NCBI RefSeq assembly: GCF_000721495.1
Contig: NZ_JOHY01000056.1
Location: 1-41,388, forward strand
Reading direction: 5' to 3'
DNA from: Streptomyces sp. NRRL F-5123
GTDB taxonomy: Bacteria > Actinomycetota > Actinomycetes > Streptomycetales > Streptomycetaceae
DNA length: 41,388 bases
Positions 1 through 7,620 of this stretch are shown one piece after another. Within the stretch, counting starts at the first letter, position 1, and each line of letters opens with the position of its first letter. The position numbers and the translations under genes were made by a program. Below the pieces are notes generated by a model. The model saw only the letters and a program-made list of their open reading frames with translations. It made no database searches and was not told the DNA's origin.

Positions 1-303
1 GGTGGGGGTGGGTGGGGTGATCGTGCCCGTCCCCCGACGTCTCGTGGGCGGCTGCCTGTCGGTGGGGGTGGGTGGGGTGGAGCGTCGCCCTGCTCGTGCC
101 TTGCGCTGGCGGCTGCCTGCCGGTGGGGTGATGTCCCGGGGACTGCGGTGCGCCCCCGACGGCGATGCACCCCGCGGGTGGACAGAAGGCCGACGTCCCA
201 CTTGCACGCGTGGTGGGGGTGGGGAACACCCCGCGCCGCCAGGCGCGGGAAGCCCCAGCGGTGGGAAGCCGTGCTCCCGGCGCGGGGGTGCGCCCCGCAG
301 GGG
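1..303. other. G-rich non-coding stretch with imperfect 60-bp tandem repeat
   Basis: No credible gene lies here. The open frames have poor codon character and no ribosome site. The first 19 bases recur at 61-79, and GGCGGCTGCCTG recurs near the end of each 60-base block, so the start is an imperfect tandem repeat of about 60 bp. The core GGTGGGGGTGGG appears at 1, 61 and 212. The closely spaced G runs could fold as G-quadruplexes. The region lies downstream of the reverse-strand glycosyltransferase and could serve in its termination, but no classical hairpin is evident. Confidence 0.5.
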
Positions 304-1491
304 CTACGTCGGGTCCGGGCGGGAGTAGGTGCGGCCCTTCCAGGCCGCCCCGCGGCCGCGGTAGTGCTGGACCGCGGAGTCGACGGTCATGAGGAGGTAC
401 AGGGCCGCCGTGCAGGGCAGGGTGAGGGCCAGCCACAGGGGCTGGGCGTAGTAGCGGAGCATCGGCAGGTACGTGAGCGTCATGACGGCCCACGCGGCGG
501 CGCCCGCGGCGCACAGGGCCCAGGCGCCCGCGGCGGCGCCGCCGATCGCCGCGGCCGGGGGGACGAGGTAGATCAGGGCGAGCCCGAGCACCGTGCCGGC
601 CAGTACCGCCGGGTTGTGGCGGAGCTGCGCGTACGCGCTGCGCGCGACCATCCGCCACAGCTCGGCGAGGTGCGGGTAGGGGCGGACACTGTCGACGCGC
701 TCGGCCAGTCCGAGCCAGATCCGCCCACCGGACCGCTTGACCGCGCGGGCGAGCGCGACGTCGTCGATCACGGACTGCCGGATGCTGTCCGGCACCCCGG
801 CCGCGTCGACGGCCGCCGCGCGGATCAGCACGCACCCGCCCGCGGCCGCCGCCGTGCGCGAGCGGTGCCGGTTGATCCAGCGGAAGGGGTAGAGCTGCGC
901 GAAGAAGTACACGAACGCCGGCACGATCAGCCGCTCCCAGCCGGTCTCGACGCGCAGCCGGGCCATCAGCGACACCATGTCGAGGTCCGCGCCGGTGGCC
1001 GATGCGGCGAGCGCGCGCAGGCTGTCCGGGCGGTGCGCGATGTCGGCGTCGGTGAGCAGCAGGTACTCCGCGCCGGTGCGCTCGCGGGCGAGAGCGATGC
1101 CGTGCCGCACGGCCCACAGCTTGCCGGTCCAACCGGCGGGTGGCTCGCCGGGGGAGGACACGGTGAGCGGCAGTCCGCCGTGCCGGGCGGCGAGCTCGCG
1201 GGCGAGGTCCCCGGTGCCGTCGGTGCTGCCGTCGTCGACGAGGAAGACCTCGGCCCTCCCGGGGTACTCCTGCGCCAGCAGCGACGGCAGGCTCGTCCCG
1301 AGCACCTCCGCCTCGTCCCGTGCGGGCACCACGACGGCGACCGCGGGCCACCGCTCGGGCTCGGAGGCCGGGCGCGGCAGCCGGACGTCCGTGCGCCAGA
1401 AGAAGCCCTGTCCCAGCAGCAGCCACACCCACACGAGCAGGGACAGCCCTGCGATCACTGTCGTCACCGTCACCCGCGCAGTCTGCCGCAC
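304..1491 (-). CDS. HpnB-like membrane glycosyltransferase (GT2)
   Basis: This 395-residue protein is an inner-membrane family 2 glycosyltransferase of the hopene-associated HpnB type. An N-terminal membrane helix (about residues 8-28) precedes a GT-A domain with VVVPARDEAEVL, the nucleotide-binding VDDGSTDGT, the metal-binding LTDAD (DxD-like), WTGKLWA and the acceptor-side DDVALARAVKR. About three C-terminal hydrophobic helices follow. WTGKLWA and the C-terminal helices are typical of HpnB relatives, which act on lipid carriers or hopanoids. No squalene-hopene cyclase or other hopanoid gene is nearby, so the substrate is unknown. The start is a GTG at 1491 without a clear Shine-Dalgarno; an in-frame GTG at 1473 is possible. 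It is divergent from the racemase-like gene. Confidence 0.82.
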   Translation of the reverse strand: MRQTARVTVTTVIAGLSLLVWVWLLLGQGFFWRTDVRLPRPASEPERWPAVAVVVPARDEAEVLGTSLPSLLAQEYPGRAEVFLVDDGSTDGTGDLARELAARHGGLPLTVSSPGEPPAGWTGKLWAVRHGIALARERTGAEYLLLTDADIAHRPDSLRALAASATGADLDMVSLMARLRVETGWERLIVPAFVYFFAQLYPFRWINRHRSRTAAAAGGCVLIRAAAVDAAGVPDSIRQSVIDDVALARAVKRSGGRIWLGLAERVDSVRPYPHLAELWRMVARSAYAQLRHNPAVLAGTVLGLALIYLVPPAAAIGGAAAGAWALCAAGAAAWAVMTLTYLPMLRYYAQPLWLALTLPCTAALYLLMTVDSAVQHYRGRGAAWKGRTYSRPDPT

Positions 1492-1528
1492 CGCGGGTGC
1501 CGCCCGGTGGCGCGGTCCCGGCGGCGCC

Positions 1529-1534
1529 TATTGT
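1529..1534 (+). promoter_or_regulatory. Leaderless-type -10 element (TATTGT)
   Basis: TATTGT ends 6 bases before the GTG start at 1541, and there is no proper Shine-Dalgarno between them. This spacing would place the transcription start at or next to the start codon, as in leaderless actinomycete genes. Confidence 0.55.
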
Positions 1535-1540
1535 GAAGGC

Positions 1541-2308
1541 GTGAAGATCGCACTCGTGGACTCCGGGATCGGACTGCTGGCCGCCGCCGCGGCCGTACGG
1601 AACCTGCGGCCGGACGCCGACCTGGTGCTGTCGTGCGACCCGGCGGGCATGCCCTGGGGGCCGCGGACCGCGCAGGACGTCAGCGACCGCGCGCTGCGCT
1701 GCGCGCTGGACGCCGCCGAGCGCGGACCCGACGCGCTGATCGTGGCCTGCAACACCGCGTCCGTGCACGCCCTGGCCGCGGTGCGCGCCGCGCTGGAGCC
1801 GGGCCTGCCGGTGGTGGGCACGGTGCCCGCGATCAAGCCTGCCGCCGCGGGGGGCGGAGCCGTCGCCGTCTGGGCCACCCCGGCGACCACGGGCAGCGCC
1901 TACCAGCGCGAGCTGATCGCCGAGTTCGGCGGCGCCGCCGAGGTGACGGAGGTGCCCTGCCCGGGCCTCGCCGCCGCCGTGGAGGCGGGCGACGGCGTGG
2001 CGGTGGGGGCCGCGGTGGCCGCCGCCGCGGCTCTGACCCCGGTAGGGGTGCGCGCGGTCGTGCTGGGCTGCACGCACTACGAGCTGGTCGCCGACCGCAT
2101 CGCGGCGGCCGTGCCCGGCGCCGAGCTGTTCGGCTCCGCGGGGGCGGTGGCCGCGCAGGCGCTGCGCCGGATCGCCGCCGTGGGAGGTGTGACCGAGGGC
2201 GGTGGGGGCCTGGAAGTGCTGCTCAACGGGGTGAGCGCGCCGCTGCAGGCCGTCGCGGCGGGCTACCCGCAGGGCGCGGCGCTCGCCGTGACCCCCGCCA
2301 CGGCTTGA
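1541..2308 (+). CDS. Glutamate racemase-like (Asp/Glu racemase family) protein
   Basis: This 255-residue protein resembles MurI, the cofactor-independent racemase that makes D-glutamate for peptidoglycan. It has the N-terminal DSG motif (D7, S8) and both catalytic cysteine contexts, VACNTAS (C70) and LGCTHY (C177). Two features differ from standard MurI: IGLL replaces IGGL after the DSG, and MPWGPRT stands where MurI usually has a YPYG-type segment. It may therefore be a paralogue with shifted specificity rather than the essential MurI. The GTG start at 1541 gives the family-typical N-terminus VKIALVDSG; the frame is open further upstream, but that part overlaps the divergent gene. Expression is probably leaderless. 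Confidence 0.78.
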   Translation: MKIALVDSGIGLLAAAAAVRNLRPDADLVLSCDPAGMPWGPRTAQDVSDRALRCALDAAERGPDALIVACNTASVHALAAVRAALEPGLPVVGTVPAIKPAAAGGGAVAVWATPATTGSAYQRELIAEFGGAAEVTEVPCPGLAAAVEAGDGVAVGAAVAAAAALTPVGVRAVVLGCTHYELVADRIAAAVPGAELFGSAGAVAAQALRRIAAVGGVTEGGGGLEVLLNGVSAPLQAVAAGYPQGAALAVTPATA

Positions 2309-2341
2309 CGCGTCGGGGCTGCCCGAATCGTGCCGGGTGAG

Positions 2342-2347
2342 TACGCT
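2342..2347 (+). promoter_or_regulatory. Leaderless-type -10 element (TACGCT)
   Basis: TACGCT ends 6 bases before the ATG at 2354, and no Shine-Dalgarno lies between. This fits a leaderless transcript for the small membrane protein. Confidence 0.5.
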
Positions 2348-2353
2348 TCGAGC

Positions 2354-2899
2354 ATGACGCACGCTCCCCGCTCGGAGTCCGTCGCGCCTCAGGTGTGGAC
2401 GGGCCGCGCCAGCAACCGCATGCAGTGGGTCCTCGCCGTCGTGGGTGCCGCCTGCCTCGCACTCGGCGTCGAGCTGGCCGTTGACCAGCCGGCCACGACC
2501 GATCTCGTACCCCTGGTGATGTCGGTCGTCGGCTGCCTGGCCGCCGGGCTGCTGATCCTCTTCGGCACGGTCGCCTTCACGCATGTGAAGGTGCAGGTCG
2601 ACCAGGAGTGCGTGGAGGTGCGGTGCGGCCACATCGGGCTGCCGCGCCGCCGTATCCCGCTCGCGGACGTCAGCGGCGCCCGGCTGGCCCCGCTGATCAG
2701 CCCGCGCAGCTGGGGCGGCTGGGGCTACCGGTGGCGCCCCGAGAAGGGCACCGCGGTGATCGTCCGGCGCGGCCCCGGCATCGTCATCGACCTCGGCGGC
2801 GACCGCCGCTTCACCGTCACGGTGGACGACCCGGAGGGCGCCGTGCAGGCCATCGCCGCATGGCTGCGGCTGCGCCCGCGCCCGGTGGCCAGCTCCTGA
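2354..2899 (+). CDS. Two-helix membrane protein with PH-like C-terminal domain
   Basis: This 181-residue protein has a short polar N-terminus, two hydrophobic segments (about residues 24-44 and 50-75) and a cytoplasmic beta-rich domain of about 100 residues. That domain resembles bacterial PH-like modules: a VKVQVDQECVEVR strand pair, RRRIPLADVSGA, a WGGWGYRW loop and AVIVRRGPGIVIDLGG. Such proteins are common in Streptomyces and their function is generally unknown. The ATG at 2354 is preferred over an in-frame GTG at 2330 because the -10 element at 2342 would make the longer version untranscribed. It follows the racemase gene by 45 bases but seems to have its own promoter. Confidence 0.7.
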   Translation: MTHAPRSESVAPQVWTGRASNRMQWVLAVVGAACLALGVELAVDQPATTDLVPLVMSVVGCLAAGLLILFGTVAFTHVKVQVDQECVEVRCGHIGLPRRRIPLADVSGARLAPLISPRSWGGWGYRWRPEKGTAVIVRRGPGIVIDLGGDRRFTVTVDDPEGAVQAIAAWLRLRPRPVASS

Positions 2900-2919
2900 A
2901 CCCCGTCGGCGGTGTCGCC

Positions 2920-2938
2920 GGCCGCCCTTTGCGGTGGA
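2920..2938. repeat. Copy of dispersed intergenic repeat (convergent junction)
   Basis: A 19-base segment, ggccgccctttgcggtgga, matches 13524-13542 with one mismatch. Both copies sit in gaps between convergent genes. No function can be read from the sequence; a role in termination or as an intergenic repeat is an inference. Confidence 0.45.
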
Positions 2939-2986
2939 GGAGGGCACCTTCCCGGGCGGTCACGGCGGCCATGTCACCCGTCCGGC

Positions 2987-4105
2987 TCAGTCCTCCGGCG
3001 GGAGCTTCTCGGGCGCGAGCGGGCGGGCTGTCGCCACGCCCGCGAGGAAGCCGGCACCCGCGGTGACGACGGCGTAGCTCAGCACATGGTCGACGGCCGC
3101 GAGCATCGCCAGGCCGGTCAGCGTGGTGGCGGCGGTGAGGACGACGGGGGTGGGACGCGGGGAGCGCCACAGCGCCGCGAGCAGCCACCCGAAGGACACG
3201 GCCAGCAGCACCACCCCGGGAATGCCCTGCTCGGCGGCGAGCTGGAGCGGCGCGGACTGCGGTGACCGGGCCGGCAGGCCCTCGGCGAGTGTCACGTCCG
3301 GGTACGCGTCCGCCCCCGCGGAGTCCACGGGCGTCGAGTCGGCGAAGCGCTCGGGGCCCACGCCACGCATCGGGTGGCGTTCCGCGAGCGTGACGGCCTC
3401 GTGCCACAGGTCCACGCGCTGCTGGGTGAGCTGACCGGTGAGGGACGCCGAAAGGCCCGCCGGCAGCGCGTCCACGGCGGCCGCGCAGGTCGTGCCCACC
3501 GCGAGGGCGGCGGCCAGGGCGAGCGCGGCCAGCGCGGGGAGGCGGCGGCGCAGGCGCGCGACGGCCGGCGAGCACAGCACGACCGCCAGCCCCGCCGCGA
3601 ACCCTGCGGCCGAGCCCAGCGCCAGCGCGGCGGCGGCGGCACCCAGCCCCGCCGCGCGCAGCGCGAGCCGCCGCCGCCTGCCCCGTACGGTCCAGGCGGC
3701 GCAGCACGCGGCGCCGGTGGCCAGCACCAGCAGCGCGGCGTCGGCGTTGGGGTAGCCCAGCGGGGGCGCGCCGGGGTGGGCGGTCAGCCGGCCGGCCGGG
3801 GCGAGGACCAGGGCCAGGACGGCTGCGGCAGCGGCGGTGGGCGCGAGCGCGGGCAGCAGCGCGCCCAGGATGCGGCCGAGCGCGTAGCCCGCGGAGACGG
3901 CGAGGACCGCCAGCAGCGTGCCCTCCGGCCGGGCGGGGCGCCCCGCGGCGGCGACGAGCGCCCATACCGAGGCGCAGCCGAGCACCGCGATCCCGGCCGC
4001 GTCGGTGAGACCACCGCCCTGGCGGCGCCCCCCGGTGCGCTCGTCCGGACCCTGCGCACGCCGCGTGTGTGCGGCGCCCGGCGGTTCGCCGGCCGTCGTG
4101 TCCAT
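2987..4105 (-). CDS. O-antigen ligase/Wzy-like polytopic membrane protein
   Basis: This 372-residue protein has a polar N-terminus of about 50 residues followed by about ten hydrophobic segments. A hydrophilic loop in the C-terminal half carries the hallmark of the Wzy/O-antigen-ligase family: RVDLWHEAVTLAERHPMRGVGPERFAD, then SPQSAPLQLAAEQGIPGVVLL. In well-studied members this periplasmic loop holds the catalytic residues that join a lipid-linked glycan to an acceptor. Here the likely role is cell-envelope glycan polymerisation or ligation, with unknown substrate. The ATG at 4105 is chosen for its upstream G-rich site; an in-frame GTG at 4129 would add eight residues. It is divergent from the Nudix gene. 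Confidence 0.75.
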   Translation of the reverse strand: MDTTAGEPPGAAHTRRAQGPDERTGGRRQGGGLTDAAGIAVLGCASVWALVAAAGRPARPEGTLLAVLAVSAGYALGRILGALLPALAPTAAAAAVLALVLAPAGRLTAHPGAPPLGYPNADAALLVLATGAACCAAWTVRGRRRRLALRAAGLGAAAAALALGSAAGFAAGLAVVLCSPAVARLRRRLPALAALALAAALAVGTTCAAAVDALPAGLSASLTGQLTQQRVDLWHEAVTLAERHPMRGVGPERFADSTPVDSAGADAYPDVTLAEGLPARSPQSAPLQLAAEQGIPGVVLLAVSFGWLLAALWRSPRPTPVVLTAATTLTGLAMLAAVDHVLSYAVVTAGAGFLAGVATARPLAPEKLPPED

Positions 4106-4285
4106 GCCCCCGTTACCCCCCTGACCCACGAGGGCGCGACGGGCTGCCGTCGCGCCCGCGTTCCCCGCGCGGGCGCTCTTTCCGGGGTCACGGTAACGGC
4201 TGGGCGGGCCGCGGGGGACACTTGCGCAGCAACCTTGTCGCCCTTGGGAAACGTGGTGCGAATGTGGTGTTCACCCGGCGTCTCG

Positions 4286-4291
4286 TAGGCT
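4286..4291 (+). promoter_or_regulatory. Leaderless-type -10 element (TAGGCT)
   Basis: TAGGCT ends 6 bases before the ATG at 4298, with no Shine-Dalgarno between. Leaderless expression of the Nudix gene is likely. Confidence 0.55.
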
Positions 4292-4297
4292 CGGGCC

Positions 4298-4807
4298 ATG
4301 GCGACTCCGCAATTCATCCTGGACATCCGTGCCAAGGCGGGCGACACGCTCCTCTTCCTGCCGGGCGTGGTGATGGTGGTGTTCGACGACCGCGGGCGGG
4401 TGCTGCTGAACCGGCGGACCGACACCGGCAGATGGGCGCTGCTGAGCGGGATCCCCGACCCCGGTGAACAGCCCGCGGAGGCGGCGGTGCGGGAGGTCGA
4501 GGAGGAGACCGGAGTCCTGGCGATCGTGGAGCGGGTGCTGAGCGTCTTCACCAACGAGCCGGTGGTCTACCCCAACGGCGACCGGGCGCAGTACATCGAC
4601 ATCGTGCTGCGCTGCCGCGCGGTCGGCGGGGAGGCGCGGGTCAACGACGACGAGTCGCTGGACGTGCGCTGGTTCGCCGTGGACGAGCTGCCCGAGCTCG
4701 GCCCGACCGCCCGCGGCCGGATCGAACTGGCGCTGCGCGACGACCCCACCTGGTTCGCGCCCGCCGCCGTCCCCGGCAGCGCCGACCGCGGCTACCGGGC
4801 GCCCTGA
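4298..4807 (+). CDS. Nudix hydrolase
   Basis: This 169-residue protein has a complete Nudix box (G-x5-E-x7-REVEEETG), beginning GIPDPGE and ending REVEEETGV at about residues 51-73, which binds the divalent metal and cleaves nucleoside diphosphates linked to another moiety. The N-terminal FLPGVVMVVFDDRGRVLLNRR and the later RWALLSGIPDPGE are the usual strands around the box. The substrate cannot be told from sequence. The length fits single-domain Nudix enzymes. The gene stands alone, with a hairpin directly after it and an opposite-strand gene upstream, so it is probably monocistronic. Confidence 0.9.
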   Translation: MATPQFILDIRAKAGDTLLFLPGVVMVVFDDRGRVLLNRRTDTGRWALLSGIPDPGEQPAEAAVREVEEETGVLAIVERVLSVFTNEPVVYPNGDRAQYIDIVLRCRAVGGEARVNDDESLDVRWFAVDELPELGPTARGRIELALRDDPTWFAPAAVPGSADRGYRAP

Positions 4808-4811
4808 CCTC

Positions 4812-4847
4812 GGCCGGGCGGGGCCGCCGCGCCCCGCCCGCCCGGCC
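4812..4847 (+). terminator. GC-rich hairpin after the Nudix gene
   Basis: GGCCGGGCGGGGC (4812-4824) pairs with the segment at 4831-4847, which carries a 4-base insertion in the 3' arm. It starts 5 bases after the stop codon. There is no T tract, which is usual for Streptomyces terminators. Confidence 0.5.
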
Positions 4848-4975
4848 GGACCGCCCCCGGCGAACCGCACCCCGCCGCGATGTCACATCGCGCCGCGCGG
4901 CGCCCCTCTGACTGGCAGGAGCCGGGAGGGCGCGCCGAGCGCACCGGCTCGTCCGCGTACCGCGCCCGCCGTCCC

Positions 4976-4997
4976 GTACCGGGACCGCGAGCGGTAC
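4976..4997. promoter_or_regulatory. Dyad upstream of the MFS exporter
   Basis: GTACCG (4976-4981) and CGGTAC (4992-4997) form perfect 6-base arms 10 bases apart, about 50 bases before the exporter start. A nested GTCCCGTACCGGGAC (4971-4985) overlaps it. Such dyads are often repressor sites for drug exporters, but no regulator gene is adjacent, so this is tentative. Confidence 0.3.
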
Positions 4998-5044
4998 GAC
5001 CACGAGGCCGCGAGCGCGCGCACGCACGCGGCGAGGAGGGAAAA

Positions 5045-6682
5045 GTGAGTTCAATGCGGGGCAACCCGTGGGCGGTCCTTTCCGTGCTGTCCGTCGGGTT
5101 CTTCATGACGCTGCTCGACCTGACCATCGTCAACATCGCCATTCCCGACATGGTGGGCCGGCTGGGCGCCTCTCTCGACCAGATCCTGTGGATCACCAAC
5201 GCCTACACGCTGGCCCTCGCCGTGCTGCTGATCACCGCGGGCCGGCTGGGCGACCTGAACGGCAAGAAGAACCTCTTCATCGGCGGTGTCGCGCTGTTCA
5301 CCGTCGCCAGCCTCGCGTGCGGGCTGTCGCAGGACCCGGGCCAGCTGATCACCTTCCGCGCGGTGCAGGGCGTGGGCGCGGCGCTGCTGCTGCCGCAGAC
5401 GCTGTCGCTCGTCGTGGACGTCTTCCCTGCGGGCAAGCGCGGCGCCGCGCTCGGCGTGTGGGGCGTCGTCGCCGGGGTGTCGGGGGCGGCCGGGCCGACC
5501 GTGGGCGGCCTGCTGGTCACCCGGCTGGACTGGCGCTGGATCTTCTTCGTCAACGTCCCGCTCGGCGTGCTGTGCGTCGTCGGCGCCCTCGCGTGGTTCC
5601 CGGCGCCGGTGCGCACCGTGCGGCACCGCTTCGACGTCCCCGGCACGCTGCTGTCCACGGTCGCGCTGTTCCTGCTGACCTTCGGCCTGACGGAGGGCCA
5701 GCGCTACGACTGGAACGGCTGGATCATGGCGTGCCTGGCCGCCTCCGCGGTGGTCGGGGCGGGCTTCCTGCTGCACCAGCGGGGCCGTCAGGACGGCGAG
5801 CCGCTGGTGCCCTTCGGGCTCTTCCGGGACCGCAACTTCACCCTCATGAACGTCGTCGGCGTCGCCATCTCGTTCGGCATCGTCGGCCTGTTCCTGCCGC
5901 TCACCGTCTACCTCCAGTCGGTCCTGGGCTACAGCGCGCTCAAGGCGGGCGTGGTGCTGCTGCCGCTGTCGGTCGGGACCTTCGTGACGGCCGGGCCCGC
6001 CTCGGTGCTCGCCGACAAGCTGGGCGCCAAGTACATCCTGCTGGCCGGGCTGCTGATGTTCGGCGGCGGCCTGGCGTGGATCGCGCTGGCCGCGGACGCC
6101 GGCGGCAGCTGGACCGGCGTCGTGACACCGCTGTTCGTGATGGGCCTGGGCACCGGATGCACCTTCTCGCCCATGGCGGGCGAGGCGATGCGCAACGTGC
6201 CGCCGCAGCAGACCGGCGCCGCCTCGGGCGTCAACAACGCGCTCCGGCAGATGGGTTCGGTGCTGGCCGGGGCCGTCGTCGGGGCGGTGCTGCAGGGGCG
6301 GTTCGCGGCCGGGCTGAAGGACCAGGCCGCGCGGCACGCGGGCGAGGTGCCGGCCGAGTACCGCACCGCCTTCGTGCACGGCTTCGACGCGGCCGGGCGG
6401 CGGCTGGACGTCGCCTCCGGGACGGCGGGGCCGGTGCTGCCGAAGGACGTCCCGGCGGGCACCGCCGCGCGCGTCCGGGAGGCCGCGGGCACGGTCTTCG
6501 GGCACGGCTTCGTCGACGCGATGGGGCCGACGCTGCTGGTCTCCGTCGGCGTGCTCGCGGTGGGCGCGCTGAGCTGCCTGTTCGTCAAACCGCACGCGGG
6601 CGCGTCCGGCAATCCGCACGGGCTGCCGCTGACGGAGGAGGAGATCGCGGCCGCGCAGGCGGGCACCGCCGCCGCGGGGTGA
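5045..6682 (+). CDS. DHA2-family MFS multidrug exporter (EmrB/QacA type)
   Basis: This 545-residue, probably 14-helix drug:proton antiporter sits in the cytoplasmic membrane. It shows motif D1 (FFMTLLDLTIVNIAIPDM), motif A (GRLGDLNGKKNLF), the helix-4 GVGAALLLPQTLSL and motif C (GVVAGVSGAAGPTVGG), followed by WRWIFFVNVPLG, all typical of EmrB/QacA exporters. The GTG at 5045 is chosen because AGGAGGG (5034-5040) lies 4 bases upstream; ATG 5054 would be too far. A dyad at 4976-4997 in the leader region could be a repressor site. No TetR or MarR gene adjoins it. Export of a drug or endogenous metabolite is likely, substrate unknown. Confidence 0.92.
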   Translation: MSSMRGNPWAVLSVLSVGFFMTLLDLTIVNIAIPDMVGRLGASLDQILWITNAYTLALAVLLITAGRLGDLNGKKNLFIGGVALFTVASLACGLSQDPGQLITFRAVQGVGAALLLPQTLSLVVDVFPAGKRGAALGVWGVVAGVSGAAGPTVGGLLVTRLDWRWIFFVNVPLGVLCVVGALAWFPAPVRTVRHRFDVPGTLLSTVALFLLTFGLTEGQRYDWNGWIMACLAASAVVGAGFLLHQRGRQDGEPLVPFGLFRDRNFTLMNVVGVAISFGIVGLFLPLTVYLQSVLGYSALKAGVVLLPLSVGTFVTAGPASVLADKLGAKYILLAGLLMFGGGLAWIALAADAGGSWTGVVTPLFVMGLGTGCTFSPMAGEAMRNVPPQQTGAASGVNNALRQMGSVLAGAVVGAVLQGRFAAGLKDQAARHAGEVPAEYRTAFVHGFDAAGRRLDVASGTAGPVLPKDVPAGTAARVREAAGTVFGHGFVDAMGPTLLVSVGVLAVGALSCLFVKPHAGASGNPHGLPLTEEEIAAAQAGTAAAG

Positions 6683-6814
6683 CAGGGCGACGGGGTGACG
6701 GGGGTGACGGGTCGGCAGGAGGCGTGGGGGCGGCTCGGCGGTGATGCGGTCGCGCGGTCGTACAAACATTCGTCATATGGCGTCTGGCCAGCGGACTTTG
6801 TCAGTGGTCGGCAG

Positions 6815-6820
6815 TAAAAT
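6815..6820 (+). promoter_or_regulatory. Candidate -10 (TAAAAT) in an AT-rich island
   Basis: TAAAAT lies in an unusually AT-rich 60-base stretch (about 6765-6830), about 45 bases before the ATG at 6865. A good -35 at standard spacing is not obvious; TTGTCA at 6798 is only 11 bases upstream. Confidence 0.45.
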
Positions 6821-6864
6821 AGGCAGTGTTCGAGAGGTTCGGCCGACGCCGCAGGAGGTTGCCG

Positions 6865-7143
6865 ATGCCCGCTGCCGTACTGTCCCCGCCGAAGAGCCCG
6901 TTGCTGAAGAGTCCGCTGCCGAAGCGGGCGCTGCCCGCCGGCCGTCCGCGTGCGTGGTACATCGCGCACAACCGGCGGTTGAAGTCCATGCGCCTGGTGA
7001 TCGCCCTGCTCGACTCGGGCGTGTACGAGCCGGCCCAGGCCGGTAACGGGCGGATACGCGACGCCGCCGAGCGGATCGGCGTCCACGAGCCGTCCGACAC
7101 CACCTGCCGCATGGTCCGCACGCTGCTGGTCTACGGCCGCTGA
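6865..7143 (+). CDS. Small basic protein of unknown function
   Basis: I do not recognise the family. The 92-residue product has a Pro/Lys-rich N-terminus with the near-repeat SPPKSPLLKSPLPKR, then a compact part: RAWYIAHNRRLKSMRLVIALLDSGVYEPA, followed by RIRDAAERIGVHEPSDTTCRMVRTLLVYGR. The last 40 residues look like a small helical DNA- or protein-binding fold, but that is a guess. The ATG at 6865 is strongly favoured over the in-frame GTG at 6826 because AGGAGG (6853-6858) lies 6 bases upstream. It has its own AT-rich promoter region and a strong hairpin after the stop. Confidence 0.68.
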   Translation: MPAAVLSPPKSPLLKSPLPKRALPAGRPRAWYIAHNRRLKSMRLVIALLDSGVYEPAQAGNGRIRDAAERIGVHEPSDTTCRMVRTLLVYGR

Positions 7144-7163
7144 GCCGCCCTTCCGGCGCGCAC

Positions 7164-7209
7164 GGCCCGCGGTCCCTCCCCGCTCACGACGGGGGAGGGG
7201 CCGCGGGCC
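7164..7209. terminator. Bidirectional terminator between convergent genes
   Basis: An 18-bp stem with one G:T pair joins 7164-7181 to 7192-7209 around a 10-base loop. It lies between the convergent small gene and dhaM and could end transcription from both sides. Confidence 0.75.
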
Positions 7210-7215
7210 TCCCGC

Positions 7216-7620
7216 TCAGACCTTGCGGTAGGCGTACGCGTCCGCCGCCGCGGCAGCCACCGCGTCCAGGTCCGCGCCGGTCGAGGCGGTGACCACCGCG
7301 GCGACCGCGCCCTCCAGGAAGGGGGCGTCCACCAGCCGCGTCCCCGCGGGCAGTTCGTCGTCCGCGAGCAGTGCCTTGACGGTGAGCACCGCGCTGCCCA
7401 GGTCCGCGAGCACCGCCACCCCCGCGCCCCGGTCCACCGCGCTCGCCGCGGCCGATATCAGGTCCGAGCTGGTGCCGAAACCGCCGTCCGGGGCGCCGCC
7501 CGCGGGCGCGACCGGCACCGTGCCGCCCGCCCCGCTCAGCCCGGCGGCGAGGTCGGCGACCGCCTGGGCGGCCTGCGCGCTGTGCGAGACCAGCACTATT
7601 CCGACCAGCGGGGTGCTCAT
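7216..7620 (-). CDS. dhaM: Dihydroxyacetone kinase phosphotransfer subunit DhaM
   Basis: This 134-residue protein is the EIIA(Man)-like DhaM, which takes phosphate from HPr of the PTS and passes it to ADP bound on DhaL. The phospho-acceptor histidine is in VLVSHSAQAAQA (H13). The later FGTSSDLISAA and AVLADLGSAVLTVKAL match the family. It is the single-domain form, without the HPr/EI fusion found in enterobacterial DhaM, so HPr and EI must come from elsewhere. The ATG at 7620 overlaps the dhaL stop by 4 bases (ATGA), indicating translational coupling. It is the last gene of the operon and is followed by a strong hairpin. Confidence 0.93.
   Translation of the reverse strand: MSTPLVGIVLVSHSAQAAQAVADLAAGLSGAGGTVPVAPAGGAPDGGFGTSSDLISAAASAVDRGAGVAVLADLGSAVLTVKALLADDELPAGTRLVDAPFLEGAVAAVVTASTGADLDAVAAAAADAYAYRKV

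Noticed and set aside
304..1491. Part of a hopanoid gene cluster
   Set aside because: The HpnB-like protein has no squalene-hopene cyclase or other hopanoid gene around it in this window.
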